Shown one piece after another: positions 1 to 9,545 of a stretch of 36,702 nucleotides of DNA. The DNA comes from a virus. Position numbers and translations under genes: made by a program. The stretch spans positions 1 through 36,702 of IMG/VR virus record IMGVR_UViG_3300017818_000046; one strand, 5' to 3'. Below the pieces are notes generated by a model. That model had not been told where the DNA came from, did not search any database, and was given only the letters and a program-made list of their open reading frames with translations. Position 1 is the first letter of the stretch. The number at the start of each line of letters is the position of its first letter.

Positions 1-1116
1 CCACATACAATGAAAAGCGGAATTATCTCTTCTGCTTCAGCATTGGGAATTTCTGCCGTTGATTTGGCTACAGTAATATCATACGAAACTGCTGGAACAT
101 TCAATCCAAGAAAACCTGGCCCTACAACCAAATGGGGTCAACACAAAGGGTTAATTCAATTTGGAGAACCTCAGGCTACACAGTATGGAGTAGACTTTAC
201 TACAGAACAATCTGCAATAGATACTCAATTAGGATCAAATGGCGCAGTAGTGAAATATCTACGAGATGCTGGTGTGAAGCCAGGAATGGGACGATTGGAA
301 GTTTATTCTGCAATCAACGCCGGTGGAATTGGAGAGAAATACTATGGAAGAAGCGATAGTTCTTCTGGTGGAGCTGCTGGTACAGTCAGAGATAAAGTAA
401 ACAACCAAATGGCCGGACATGAAGTCAAAGCAAATAGACTCCTGCAAGGTACTGACGAGGCCAAATTTGTTGAACAAACTGTATTTATCGCAAGGAAGGC
501 TGGTATTTCTGGAAGTGATGGTGGGCCTAGAAAATCTAATCTAACTGATGGTGATGTTCTTTGGGAAGTTGCAAATAACGAAATTCAACAACAATCTGTG
601 AGTGAACAATTTGCAGAAGCCGAAGCAGCAGCTGCAACAACCTCAGATGGATATACCACAAACAATAAAGGAATTTCCAATACTCCTGCTGAAAACAAAC
701 CAGCGGCTGTACAACAAAAAGAAAATAGTATTGATGAAACGGATTTGTTTAAAGAACCAGATAATCCTTATGCAGCAGAATATCCATACAATAAAGTTTT
801 GTTTACTGAGTCGGGACATATTCAAGAATTTGACGATACGCCTGGTGCAGAAAGAATACATACTATGCACAAGTCAGGAACATTTCAAGAGATACATCCA
901 GACGGCACGACAGTAACAAAGGTTGTGAAGGATAATTATCAGATTGTCTTTGGAGAAAATAACATATATGTGAAAGGGAATCTGAACATAGTCGTAGATA
1001 AAGATGTAAATATAAAAGTGAGTGGCGCTGTTGATGCCCAGATTGGTAAAACTCTGAATTCGCAGAGTGGTGGAAATACAACAATCAAAGCACCAAGAAT
1101 AGATCTAAACCCATAG
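1..1116 (+). CDS. 5: Baseplate hub spike / tail lysozyme gp5, 5' end missing
   Basis: Central spike of the baseplate that cuts peptidoglycan during tail contraction. The frame is open from base 1, so the first ATG (base 10) is probably internal and an N-terminal OB-fold would lie upstream. Counting from that ATG, residues 18-60 look like a soluble-lytic-transglycosylase-type domain: a candidate catalytic Glu at residue 26 in the motif SYETAGTFNP, then GLIQFG. A low-complexity Ala/Thr/Asn/Lys-rich linker follows at about 195-245. The C-terminal third carries the gp5 needle signature (DDTPGAERIHTMHKSGTFQE, then HPDGTTV) and short alternating beta repeats (GENNIYVKGNLNIVVDK) expected of a trimeric beta-helix. 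The reading frame ends at TAG, 9 bases before gene 25. The role is known from T4 gp5; the transglycosylase assignment is from motifs only. Confidence 0.9.
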   Translation, partial: PHTMKSGIISSASALGISAVDLATVISYETAGTFNPRKPGPTTKWGQHKGLIQFGEPQATQYGVDFTTEQSAIDTQLGSNGAVVKYLRDAGVKPGMGRLEVYSAINAGGIGEKYYGRSDSSSGGAAGTVRDKVNNQMAGHEVKANRLLQGTDEAKFVEQTVFIARKAGISGSDGGPRKSNLTDGDVLWEVANNEIQQQSVSEQFAEAEAAAATTSDGYTTNNKGISNTPAENKPAAVQQKENSIDETDLFKEPDNPYAAEYPYNKVLFTESGHIQEFDDTPGAERIHTMHKSGTFQEIHPDGTTVTKVVKDNYQIVFGENNIYVKGNLNIVVDKDVNIKVSGAVDAQIGKTLNSQSGGNTTIKAPRIDLNP

Positions 1117-1125
1117 GAAACTAAA

Positions 1126-1587
1126 ATGGCAACACTTCAGACGAATAAAGATTTTGATTTGAAATTCACCAGAATGCCTAGTGGTGATGTGAAAATTAAA
1201 ACAGATAAACCACAACTAAATCAATTTCCGGCAATAGAACAGAGTTTAATTAATATTTTGTTAACAAATAAAGGAGAAAAACCTTTTAATCCGGCTTTCG
1301 GTGGTGATTTATATGCAAGTTTGTTTGAACTCATTCCAGATATTGAGTTTTTATCTATTCCAGGCCAGATAAATATAAAAGAAAATATAAAATTAGTTCT
1401 AGAAGAATATGAACCAAGAATCAATGTAATGGAAGTTAATTTTGTTGGAGATGGAGAAAATAGATATGGTAAAGGTTCAGTTCATAAATCTACTGATAAT
1501 AATCAGATCAACATTGAAATTAAATATATTGTTCCACCAGCAACACAAATGTATGAATATACACTACAAGTAAAAAGAGTAAGATAA
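1126..1587 (+). CDS. 25: Baseplate wedge subunit gp25
   Basis: Small wedge protein of the GPW/gp25 family that links wedge to hub and sheath in contractile tails. The 153 residues are close to the 132 of T4 gp25. The family signature LLTNKGEKPFNPAFGG lies at residues 45-60, followed by the C-terminal strand motif EPRINVMEVNF near 96-106. The start ATG has an AGGAAA ribosome site 6 bases upstream. The stop TAA directly abuts the ATG of gene 6, so translation is probably coupled. The position between genes 5 and 6 is the usual one in marine T4-like phages. Confidence 0.95.
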   Translation: MATLQTNKDFDLKFTRMPSGDVKIKTDKPQLNQFPAIEQSLINILLTNKGEKPFNPAFGGDLYASLFELIPDIEFLSIPGQINIKENIKLVLEEYEPRINVMEVNFVGDGENRYGKGSVHKSTDNNQINIEIKYIVPPATQMYEYTLQVKRVR

Positions 1588-3630
1588 ATGGCCAAGAACA
1601 TTAACATATCCGAATTAGATTTCAATTCAATTAAACAATCTATCAAGGCATATATGCAGTCAGACGAGACTTTCAAAGATTATAATTTTGAAGGATCTGC
1701 CCTTAATACTCTTACTGATATATTAGGATACAATACATATTATAATTCATTTTATTTGAATATGATGGCAAATGAAATGTTTCTTGAGACTGCAAGGTTG
1801 AGAGATAATGTTGTTTCTAAGGCGAAATTGCTGGGTTATACACCGACATCAAACAAATCTTCTGAAGCAACTATTGTTGCTACATTCGTGATAGAAAATT
1901 CTGTGAGCGATAGATTAAATTCAAAATATACAAATATTAAAATTGATAGAAATTTTGTTTTCAAATTGAATGCAGATGGCGCAGAGTATAGATTTGTCCC
2001 TAAAATTAATAGAGTTGTAAATCGTTCTCAAAATCCTATAGATATGGGTAACGGAAAATATCGCCACATATATGAAATATTTGATTTGGAATTGATTCAA
2101 GGAAACGAAGTTCAAGAAATGTATACAGTAGATACTTCTGATCCAAATCAGAAATTTTATATTTCAAATCAAAATGTAGACATATCCTCTCTTAAAGTTT
2201 ATGTAAAAGAAAATCAATTTAGCGATACAATTGAAGAATATAGCATCAATACAGATACAATGTCGTTAACAGATATTTCTACAAGATATTTTTTACAAGA
2301 ATCTACTGATGGAAAATATGAAATATTATTTGGAGATGGTGTTCTAGGAAAAGAATTAGTGTCTGGTAATGTGATAACTATAAAATATATTACTACTGCT
2401 GGTGCAGCAGCAAATGGTTTTGGTGGAAAAATGACTTTGTTGGGTAAAAGTATTCCAGACGGAATCAAACCAGCATCATCTACTTTGGTTCCAAACAACC
2501 TTGAAATTGTCGGAAGAACTTACAATGGCGCAGATAAAGAAAGCATAGAATCTATCAAGTTTTATGCTCCAAGAACTTTTGAAGGACAAAATAGGGCAGT
2601 AACTGCTAGAGATTATATGACAATTGTTCCAAAAATATATCCACAGACTGCATCAATGAATATTTGGGGAGGAGAAGATAATAACCCACCCCAATACGGT
2701 AGGGTTTTTATTTCAATTAAACCTAATACTGGATTATATCTTTCACAACTTGAAAAACAATCGCTTCAAAATAATTTGATAAAGAATTATTCAGTATTGG
2801 GGCTGACTCCTGTCATTGAAGATCCAGATTTTATTAAACTAAAATTAAACATTCAAGTTAAATATGATAATGAAGCAACACTTTTAGATGAAGCAGATTT
2901 ACTAGGCGCAGTAAAAAATTCTATTGTAGATTTTAATGAAAAGTTTTTAAATGATTTCAATAGTTATTTTAGATATTCTCAATTTTTGGCTAAAATTGAC
3001 CAAACAGATGAGTCCATCACAAACAACTTGACTACCATGATTTTAATTAATGAACAAATAGCAACACTCAATACTGCTTCTGCATATAACTTTAACTTCA
3101 GTAATGCAGTTTCTCCAAACTCAATTTATTCTAATGCTGTTTATGTGTCTGGTGGAGATGTTCCATATTATATTGATGATAATGGACTTGGTTCTATTAG
3201 AATGTATTATATCAATAATTTTAATACAAGAGTATATAATACTCTTCCAATCGGAACTATAAATTACACTACAGGAACGATCAATATTCCAGATTTAAAT
3301 ATATCTGGAGTTTTAGGTGGAGATGTGTTTGGGGTTGCATGTACTCCAGCATCAAATGATATCTTTCCCGTAAGAAATCAAATTATATTTATTGATATGG
3401 AAGAACTGGATGTAACTATGTTGCCAGACACAGACGAATTCAACGAGAACTATGATATTTCAACTCAGAGAGTTGTTGTAAGTAGAAATGTTTCTACAAC
3501 ATATAACACAGGAAATTCATCTATTTCATCATCTGGAGCAAATTCTTCAATAACGAGAGTTTATAGTGACAGCGGGCAAACAAGTTCTGGTTCGTCTGGA
3601 ACCAATACTGGTACTGGTAGTGGATACTAA
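1588..3630 (+). CDS. 6: Baseplate wedge subunit gp6
   Basis: Wedge scaffold protein, Baseplate_J-like, which as a dimer forms the continuous inner ring of the T4 baseplate and couples dome-to-star rearrangement to sheath contraction. Its 680 residues compare with 660 in T4. The N-terminus (residues 1-95) has the family pattern EGSALNTLTDILGYNTYYNS followed by NEMFLETARLRDNV. The central core near 327-379 has the sequence NRAVTARDYMTIVPKIYPQ. Residues about 510-610 look like an inserted beta domain. The last 50 residues are Ser/Thr/Gly-rich and probably disordered, unlike T4. The start directly follows the gene 25 stop (TAAATG). The stop TAA lies 2 bases before the gene 7 start. Confidence 0.94.
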   Translation: MAKNINISELDFNSIKQSIKAYMQSDETFKDYNFEGSALNTLTDILGYNTYYNSFYLNMMANEMFLETARLRDNVVSKAKLLGYTPTSNKSSEATIVATFVIENSVSDRLNSKYTNIKIDRNFVFKLNADGAEYRFVPKINRVVNRSQNPIDMGNGKYRHIYEIFDLELIQGNEVQEMYTVDTSDPNQKFYISNQNVDISSLKVYVKENQFSDTIEEYSINTDTMSLTDISTRYFLQESTDGKYEILFGDGVLGKELVSGNVITIKYITTAGAAANGFGGKMTLLGKSIPDGIKPASSTLVPNNLEIVGRTYNGADKESIESIKFYAPRTFEGQNRAVTARDYMTIVPKIYPQTASMNIWGGEDNNPPQYGRVFISIKPNTGLYLSQLEKQSLQNNLIKNYSVLGLTPVIEDPDFIKLKLNIQVKYDNEATLLDEADLLGAVKNSIVDFNEKFLNDFNSYFRYSQFLAKIDQTDESITNNLTTMILINEQIATLNTASAYNFNFSNAVSPNSIYSNAVYVSGGDVPYYIDDNGLGSIRMYYINNFNTRVYNTLPIGTINYTTGTINIPDLNISGVLGGDVFGVACTPASNDIFPVRNQIIFIDMEELDVTMLPDTDEFNENYDISTQRVVVSRNVSTTYNTGNSSISSSGANSSITRVYSDSGQTSSGSSGTNTGTGSGY

Positions 3631-3632
3631 GA

Positions 3633-6600
3633 ATGTCAAGCAACATCAAAGATATATCAAATTATATAAGACAACAACTTCCTTACTATATTTCTTCTGA
3701 TGAAGATTATGGTAAGTTTGTAAGATTTCTAGAATTATATTATGAGTGGTTATCTCAACCATCAAATGTATCTGATGTAACAGGAAAAATTATTGATTAT
3801 ACCGATTTAGACCAAACTCTTGACCTTTTTGTTTCTATGTTCAAAAGCGAACTGGCTGATAGTTTTCCAAACATTACCAGAATAAAAGGTATTGAGTTTT
3901 CAAATGAAAATACAGAAAATAATACACAATCTGCAACTATTACAACTTCAGATCAAAATTTCTTTGCAGATGGGTCGAATCATACTTTTAAATTAAATTA
4001 TTTCAATCCTCTTTATTATCTTGGAAACCCAGATGATAATAGTAAAGTTGTAGAGATTAAGGTTTTCACAAATTTAGCAGGATCGGCGAGAGGGACAGAT
4101 AGTTCTTTGGATGGGGTTCTTGATTTCTTAACATCTCCTGATGTCGATCCAAATGGTTCTGCTGGTTCATATAATTTACTCGTAGAAAATACTGATTATG
4201 TTTTGATTGACAATACAATTAAATTTATTGATATTAATGGTGACCCTGAAGCTCCAACCAATAATGATTTAATTAAAGTTAGATTTTATATTGAGTCTAT
4301 ATTACAGACAACAGGAACTGCTGATAGTGAAGATGATGTTAAGAAAATTGTCTCTGATGCATCTATCAAAAAAACTAGTTACACAAATCAAAAAAACTTT
4401 TTGAAGTTTATGAAAGATTTCTATCAATCAAAAGGAACAGAACCATCATATAAATTTTTGTTTCGTTCTATTTTCAATGAAGATATAGATATCTATTATC
4501 CAAAAAATAATTTATTCAAGCTGAGCAACAATGTTTGGGACAGCACTAGAAGTTTAAGAGCAATTCCATATTCTCCTTCAAAGGTTACTGATCCTAAAGT
4601 AGAAACTCCATATAGAATAAAAGGTAAAACATCTAATGCAACCGCTACAGTAGAATATTATAATGATGTTACTATTGGTTCATATTCGGTTAGAGAATAT
4701 TTTATAACAAATATCTCTGGTGATTTTATAAATAAAGAAAAAATTGAAATTCTTCAAACAAATAACACAACATATGAAGAGGAATTATATGTATGTGTGG
4801 TTGGATTTGATATTATTGAGCCCGGCCAAAACTATCCAAGAAATAGACCTCTCACAAGTTATGTTTCTGATGCTGGTTCTGGGACTGGATTTTCTGCAAT
4901 GATTCAACACACAACGATGGGTTCTCTTGATGAAATTGAAATCATTGGATCTGGTTCTAACTATATTACTGGCGAACAAATAGATTTTGCAGAAACTGGT
5001 TCGTTAGGATCTGGTGCTCTTGGTGAAGTGAGCGAAATTGACTCAGTTACTACAGACTATGAGGTTGTTTTCAATCAAAATCCAGAGTCTTTAGAATATC
5101 CTGTTCTGTCATTTGATATTTCTCTTTCTGGTGATATATATCCTTCAAATTCCACAAATACAATAGTTTCAATTGAAAATATTGATTCTAAAACAAACGA
5201 TGTTTTAATTTTATATGATTATGAAAATTTAATTCGTGATAGAAGAGTATATCAAAATGGAATGTCATTTCATGGGTTTTTGTTGGATAAAAAGTCAAAT
5301 ACAATTGCATATAGACACAAAGCATCTCTAATGCCTGTGGAAAATCCACTCGATACTGTAGTAAATACAAATTTTGGAGAAGTTACTGATACTAGAATTA
5401 GACAAGATTTGGATATTAGAGTCGATTCTGTAGATGCAAATGGTGGTATTACTTCAGCATCTGTTATTACTCCTGCGGCTAATCCAACTTCGATTTTTCC
5501 TAATATAATTCAATTAACTAACCAAACAGCAGTCTTAAACAATGGCCTTGGATTTGGAGCCAGTTTTGATGTTGTTGTTGAGAATAATACTATTACTAGT
5601 CTCACTTTAAATGCCGATGATAATTCTCAATTATATTCAATTAATGATATTGTAAAAATTGATGGTTCTACTTTTAGACCAGATGGCGAGAGCATTAATG
5701 ATGATGTATTCATTAAGATCACAGCTGTTGCGGGTGGAGTTGTTGTGACTGATATTGAAAGCGATGCATATACAACAACTAGTGTAAACGGTACTGGCGC
5801 AGTTTGGGATATTGATACTACACAAGCAACATATCCAAAACTAATATCAGTTTTATTGAGTGATGCAGATTCTAATGGAAATCCATCTCCTACTAGTGGA
5901 TATGAAGTGGGAGATTCATTTACGATACCTGGCTCAGTTATCAACGGCACTGATGGTGAACACGATCTGACGATTGAAGTTACTGAAGTGGATAATAATG
6001 GAAGAATTCACAGTTTCCAAACGCTAGGTCGTCCACAGGGCGGACAGATATCATCATTTACACAAGAAAATTTTCCAACACTACCAGATGCAAAACATGA
6101 ATTCTATAATCCAACATTTGTTGCAAACAATCCAAACGGCGGGCCCGTTGGTGTTGGATTAAAATTTTCTGTGAATGTAGATGGAAGTTCATATTCTGTT
6201 ATAAATCCTTTTGGTGTGTCTCGTGGCTCAGGATATGAGGTGGGAACTACTCTTACTATCAATGGTGAATTATTGGGAGGAACTACTGGTGTAAATGACC
6301 TTGTAATTCGAATTGATGATGTAGTGGACAATATTAGAGATGGAGAGTTTATTTCTGGACAAGTAAAAGAGTTGTCTGTTGTTAGTGGAACAGCTGTAAA
6401 TAAAACAACATATAGAAATGTAAGTGTACAAAATGGAAAAGGAAGGGGTGCTAGATTTGATGTTGCTGTTAATTCTGGAACCTATTCTATTACAATTCCA
6501 GCGGGAAAAGAGGGAACTGGATATTCTATAGACCAAACTCTTACTATTCCTGGCCAAGTTCTTGGTGCCCAATGGATTAAAGATGGATTTGTGGCTGGTT

Positions 6601-9497
6601 TGGATCAAGTTGGAGAGTATGCTCTTCACACAGATTTTGGATATGCCAGAACAGATGATGTCGATGAAATTCTATCAAATAGCTTAACAAATAATGAATT
6701 GACTTTAGATTTTTGGTATTTTAGAAAATCAACATCCATAACTGATTTAAATTCTCCTGGCTCATCAATATTTTCTTTCAATGTTGAAGATGGTGGAGAT
6801 CAAAAAACAATTCTTTGGCAAAAAACAGACGGAACACTTTTATTAGAAGATAGTCTTGGAAATCAATTAACAACTGCACAATTAGAATTTGGAAAATGGC
6901 ATCATATCGCTGTTTATTTTAGCGACAATGCAACTACAATATATGTTGATGGAAAAAAAGAAGATACTATTGCGTCCACAAACATGCTTGAATATACTAC
7001 AGGTACTAATTTTTATGTCGGCGCTAGACAAGACGCTGGACCAGACTATGTAATACTTGATTATACTTTAGGTTTCTTTGGTAGTATGAGATTTACCAAA
7101 GGACAGAGATATGAGGAACAACCAATTAATGGGGATGGTAATATTTTAGTTGAAGATTTGGGAACAGAAAATGTGTTGTCTGGAAATGGACTAAATCCTG
7201 TAAATGTAAATCCAGTTCCAAGTTATAGAAATATTAGAAATTCAGTAAAATTGACAAACTCCTTTGTTGCAACAGAAGGACAAACTGTATATGCATTAGA
7301 TTATGACTCAACACAACAGATTGTAATTACTATCAATGATTCTCCAACAACCGCATTTTCTGCGACAGATGGATATGAAATTACTTTTGATAGTGGTTTG
7401 ACTGCTGGTGATGTTGTAGTTATTTCTTCATATTCTGTTATAAATGATGATCTTGAATATATCATTTACGATTCAAATAATGCAGTTGCTGCGAATACGA
7501 TCCTTCTAAGAAGAATGGATTCTGATGGAATCTATTCGTCATATCAACTTCCAGATGGACATTCATTGAGAATAAAATATTCTGCGCGGCCACCGGCGGG
7601 AGTAAGCAAAACAAGACTTATTACTGGTGGTAGTAATTATATTCGTTATTTGTATGGTTATGTAAAAGACAAAACTATGGATTATAATTCAATTGGTGAT
7701 GGCGCATTTTTCTTAGGCAAAGGAAAAACTGTTGGCGGGATTAGTAAAATCAATATTTATGAAAGCAATATTCAAGATCAGTATGATGGGTTTGGAGTTG
7801 GTTACGATACACCACCGACTCTAGACCTATCTCAACTTGGAGATGGTACTGCACAAGTAAATGTTTTGACAGGGCCGGTTTGTGTTAGAGAAGGACAATA
7901 TATTAATGATGAAGGTTTCTTATCGGCAGATAATAGAATAACTGACAGTTATTTGTGGCAAGATTATTCATATGTTATCAAAGTTGGTAGATATATTGAT
8001 GAGTGGAGAAAAATCGTTAAGAAAGTAGTTCATCCGGCCGGACTAATGATGTTTGGTGAATACTCAATTACTACCACGGCGGAATTGAGAAAGACTGCAA
8101 ATGCAGCATGGAGTCAATTGATATATGAGATTATCAAAAATATCAACTTAAAAGTCAGAAATATGGATGGTTTGGGAAGATGGACATATGGATCTTCATT
8201 TCCAATGAACACCAATGACTTAAATTCTTATGGGTATAAAATTGTCTATGATAATAGACAACCAACAATAAACAGCACGATTGATGGATTGTATCAGGGC
8301 GTGGGTACTGGAGAGGTATCTGATGATACAATTGGAGCAGCCACAGTTGACACGGGTTCTGGTAGATATGCACTTTTAGATGAAAATCAAGATGATGCAT
8401 ACCAATGGAATGTTGTAAAATATATTGCATTGAACTACAAAGATGCGTTTGGAAAAGATTATGAAAATTATTACGAATCAGAACTTATTGGAAATACAGT
8501 AACTGTATATGATTTGTCTGATACTGAAATTACAAATGATGAATACATAAACACACGTCCTTGGGCGAAATATCAAATCACTTCAATTGAATTTGATGAT
8601 GATGCTGAAGATAGAATAGTCACATTTACTGTGAAATATTTGAAACATTATAAAAATATTCCAACACTTTCCCCAGAAAACAAAGTAGAATTCAGATGGG
8701 ATAATATCTTTAGAGGAAATGTGGACAGAATGAACAACTATTGGGTCGGTTCTACTCTAGATGGTGCCAATCCAAGAGATGAAAAAATGATCATAAATAT
8801 TTCTGGAAGATATAATAATAACAAAGAAGGAGATGTGCCTACTTTACATACAACCTATCGTTCTCTAGAAAGATTTAAATTCTACTTTACAGCATATTAT
8901 CCTTGGCAAAATCTAGCAGCACTGTTGTTTAGTCCACAGAGAGAAATGGAAGCTTCCCCATACTGGAATAGAAGAAAATTAATTCAAGGCAATCAACTCA
9001 CTCATGTTCCAAGACGGCCTACAGAATTTAATATGTGGTATTTCTTGCCAGTTGAGGTTGCTGGAGATTATGATTGGATTGCAAATACGGATGGAACTGA
9101 CCATCAATGGACTAATACTAGAATTTCTGAAATTACAGAAAAATCGGATAGAAAATATAGAGCAGTTCTAGATTCACATTTAGATTTGAATCCTGTATAT
9201 TTGGTAATGAGTGAAGAAAATCCTAATTCTAGTACTAGAAAAAGAATGGGCCCTACTAATTTATCAGTAGAAAGAGCTAAATTCAATGAAAAAACTCAGA
9301 TGATAGATTATAATGTAGACAGAATTGATTATAACGAAAATGAGTTGTATATGAACACATTTGGAAAATATATCGTTCCCGGCGGGTTACATAATAAAAC
9401 TAATTTTGCTTCTGAATCGAGCATAATAAAATTCCGTTCAGAACCAACCACATTGGAAGAATTGAATAATATGATAAGTTCAACTATGATTGACTAA
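3633..9497 (+). CDS. 7: Enlarged baseplate wedge protein gp7-like, with lectin-like domain
   Basis: Assigned to gp7, the initiator of wedge assembly, mainly by its place between genes 6 and 8; T4 gp7 is 1032 residues and this is 1954. Residues 1-60 (ISNYIRQQLPYYISSDEDYG) and 249-290 (FLKFMKDFYQSKGTEPSYKF) match the opening of large marine T4-like wedge proteins as I remember them. Residues about 400-990 hold repeated beta modules of the form GxGYxVGxxLTIxGxxLGG. Residues about 1020-1160 look like a LamG/concanavalin-type domain (FGKWHHIAVYFSDNATTIYV, then DGKKED). Residues 1423-1476 carry a conserved block (DSYLWQDYSYVIKVGRYIDE, then HPAGLMMFGE). No convincing Shine-Dalgarno lies before the ATG; coupling to gene 6, which ends 2 bases earlier, is likely. 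The C-terminal 450 residues have no domain I recognise. Confidence 0.78.
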   Translation: MSSNIKDISNYIRQQLPYYISSDEDYGKFVRFLELYYEWLSQPSNVSDVTGKIIDYTDLDQTLDLFVSMFKSELADSFPNITRIKGIEFSNENTENNTQSATITTSDQNFFADGSNHTFKLNYFNPLYYLGNPDDNSKVVEIKVFTNLAGSARGTDSSLDGVLDFLTSPDVDPNGSAGSYNLLVENTDYVLIDNTIKFIDINGDPEAPTNNDLIKVRFYIESILQTTGTADSEDDVKKIVSDASIKKTSYTNQKNFLKFMKDFYQSKGTEPSYKFLFRSIFNEDIDIYYPKNNLFKLSNNVWDSTRSLRAIPYSPSKVTDPKVETPYRIKGKTSNATATVEYYNDVTIGSYSVREYFITNISGDFINKEKIEILQTNNTTYEEELYVCVVGFDIIEPGQNYPRNRPLTSYVSDAGSGTGFSAMIQHTTMGSLDEIEIIGSGSNYITGEQIDFAETGSLGSGALGEVSEIDSVTTDYEVVFNQNPESLEYPVLSFDISLSGDIYPSNSTNTIVSIENIDSKTNDVLILYDYENLIRDRRVYQNGMSFHGFLLDKKSNTIAYRHKASLMPVENPLDTVVNTNFGEVTDTRIRQDLDIRVDSVDANGGITSASVITPAANPTSIFPNIIQLTNQTAVLNNGLGFGASFDVVVENNTITSLTLNADDNSQLYSINDIVKIDGSTFRPDGESINDDVFIKITAVAGGVVVTDIESDAYTTTSVNGTGAVWDIDTTQATYPKLISVLLSDADSNGNPSPTSGYEVGDSFTIPGSVINGTDGEHDLTIEVTEVDNNGRIHSFQTLGRPQGGQISSFTQENFPTLPDAKHEFYNPTFVANNPNGGPVGVGLKFSVNVDGSSYSVINPFGVSRGSGYEVGTTLTINGELLGGTTGVNDLVIRIDDVVDNIRDGEFISGQVKELSVVSGTAVNKTTYRNVSVQNGKGRGARFDVAVNSGTYSITIPAGKEGTGYSIDQTLTIPGQVLGAQWIKDGFVAGLDQVGEYALHTDFGYARTDDVDEILSNSLTNNELTLDFWYFRKSTSITDLNSPGSSIFSFNVEDGGDQKTILWQKTDGTLLLEDSLGNQLTTAQLEFGKWHHIAVYFSDNATTIYVDGKKEDTIASTNMLEYTTGTNFYVGARQDAGPDYVILDYTLGFFGSMRFTKGQRYEEQPINGDGNILVEDLGTENVLSGNGLNPVNVNPVPSYRNIRNSVKLTNSFVATEGQTVYALDYDSTQQIVITINDSPTTAFSATDGYEITFDSGLTAGDVVVISSYSVINDDLEYIIYDSNNAVAANTILLRRMDSDGIYSSYQLPDGHSLRIKYSARPPAGVSKTRLITGGSNYIRYLYGYVKDKTMDYNSIGDGAFFLGKGKTVGGISKINIYESNIQDQYDGFGVGYDTPPTLDLSQLGDGTAQVNVLTGPVCVREGQYINDEGFLSADNRITDSYLWQDYSYVIKVGRYIDEWRKIVKKVVHPAGLMMFGEYSITTTAELRKTANAAWSQLIYEIIKNINLKVRNMDGLGRWTYGSSFPMNTNDLNSYGYKIVYDNRQPTINSTIDGLYQGVGTGEVSDDTIGAATVDTGSGRYALLDENQDDAYQWNVVKYIALNYKDAFGKDYENYYESELIGNTVTVYDLSDTEITNDEYINTRPWAKYQITSIEFDDDAEDRIVTFTVKYLKHYKNIPTLSPENKVEFRWDNIFRGNVDRMNNYWVGSTLDGANPRDEKMIINISGRYNNNKEGDVPTLHTTYRSLERFKFYFTAYYPWQNLAALLFSPQREMEASPYWNRRKLIQGNQLTHVPRRPTEFNMWYFLPVEVAGDYDWIANTDGTDHQWTNTRISEITEKSDRKYRAVLDSHLDLNPVYLVMSEENPNSSTRKRMGPTNLSVERAKFNEKTQMIDYNVDRIDYNENELYMNTFGKYIVPGGLHNKTNFASESSIIKFRSEPTTLEELNNMISSTMID
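4825..6570 (+). repeat. Degenerate beta-module repeats inside gene 7
   Basis: Protein-level repeats within the gp7-like protein. The clearest copies begin near bases 5896 (GYEVGDSFTIPGSVINGTDG), 6228 (GYEVGTTLTINGELLGGTTG) and 6516 (GYSIDQTLTIPGQVLG), with a weaker one near 5632. Two start with GYEVG, and two continue with a DLxI strand about 8 residues after the turn (HDLTIEV, NDLVIRI). A related unit occurs in the 1500-residue protein at 29748-34250. The DNA copies have diverged, so this is old duplication, not recent slippage. Confidence 0.65.
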
Positions 9498-9504
9498 AAA
9501 AGAT

Positions 9505-9512
9505 TATAAATA
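9505..9512 (+). promoter_or_regulatory. T4-type late promoter TATAAATA upstream of gene 8
   Basis: An exact match to the T4 late-promoter element lies in the 48-base gap between genes 7 and 8. With T4 spacing (element at -13 to -6) transcription would start near 9518, giving a leader of about 28 bases with the ribosome site AAAAGGT 7 bases before the gene 8 ATG at 9546. It would be read by a gp55-like late sigma factor, which lies outside the window. Confidence 0.72.
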
Positions 9513-9545
9513 GTAAAAACTTACAAAGACTTAAAAGGTAAAAAA

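Noticed and set aside
602-916. 104-residue ORF in another frame inside gene 5
   Set aside because: Lys/Gln/Ile-rich translation typical of an out-of-frame AT-rich gene; gene 5 motifs continue through this region.
4727-4734. Exact TATAAATA inside gene 7
   Set aside because: It lies within coding sequence with no gene start nearby; in AT-rich DNA chance matches are expected.
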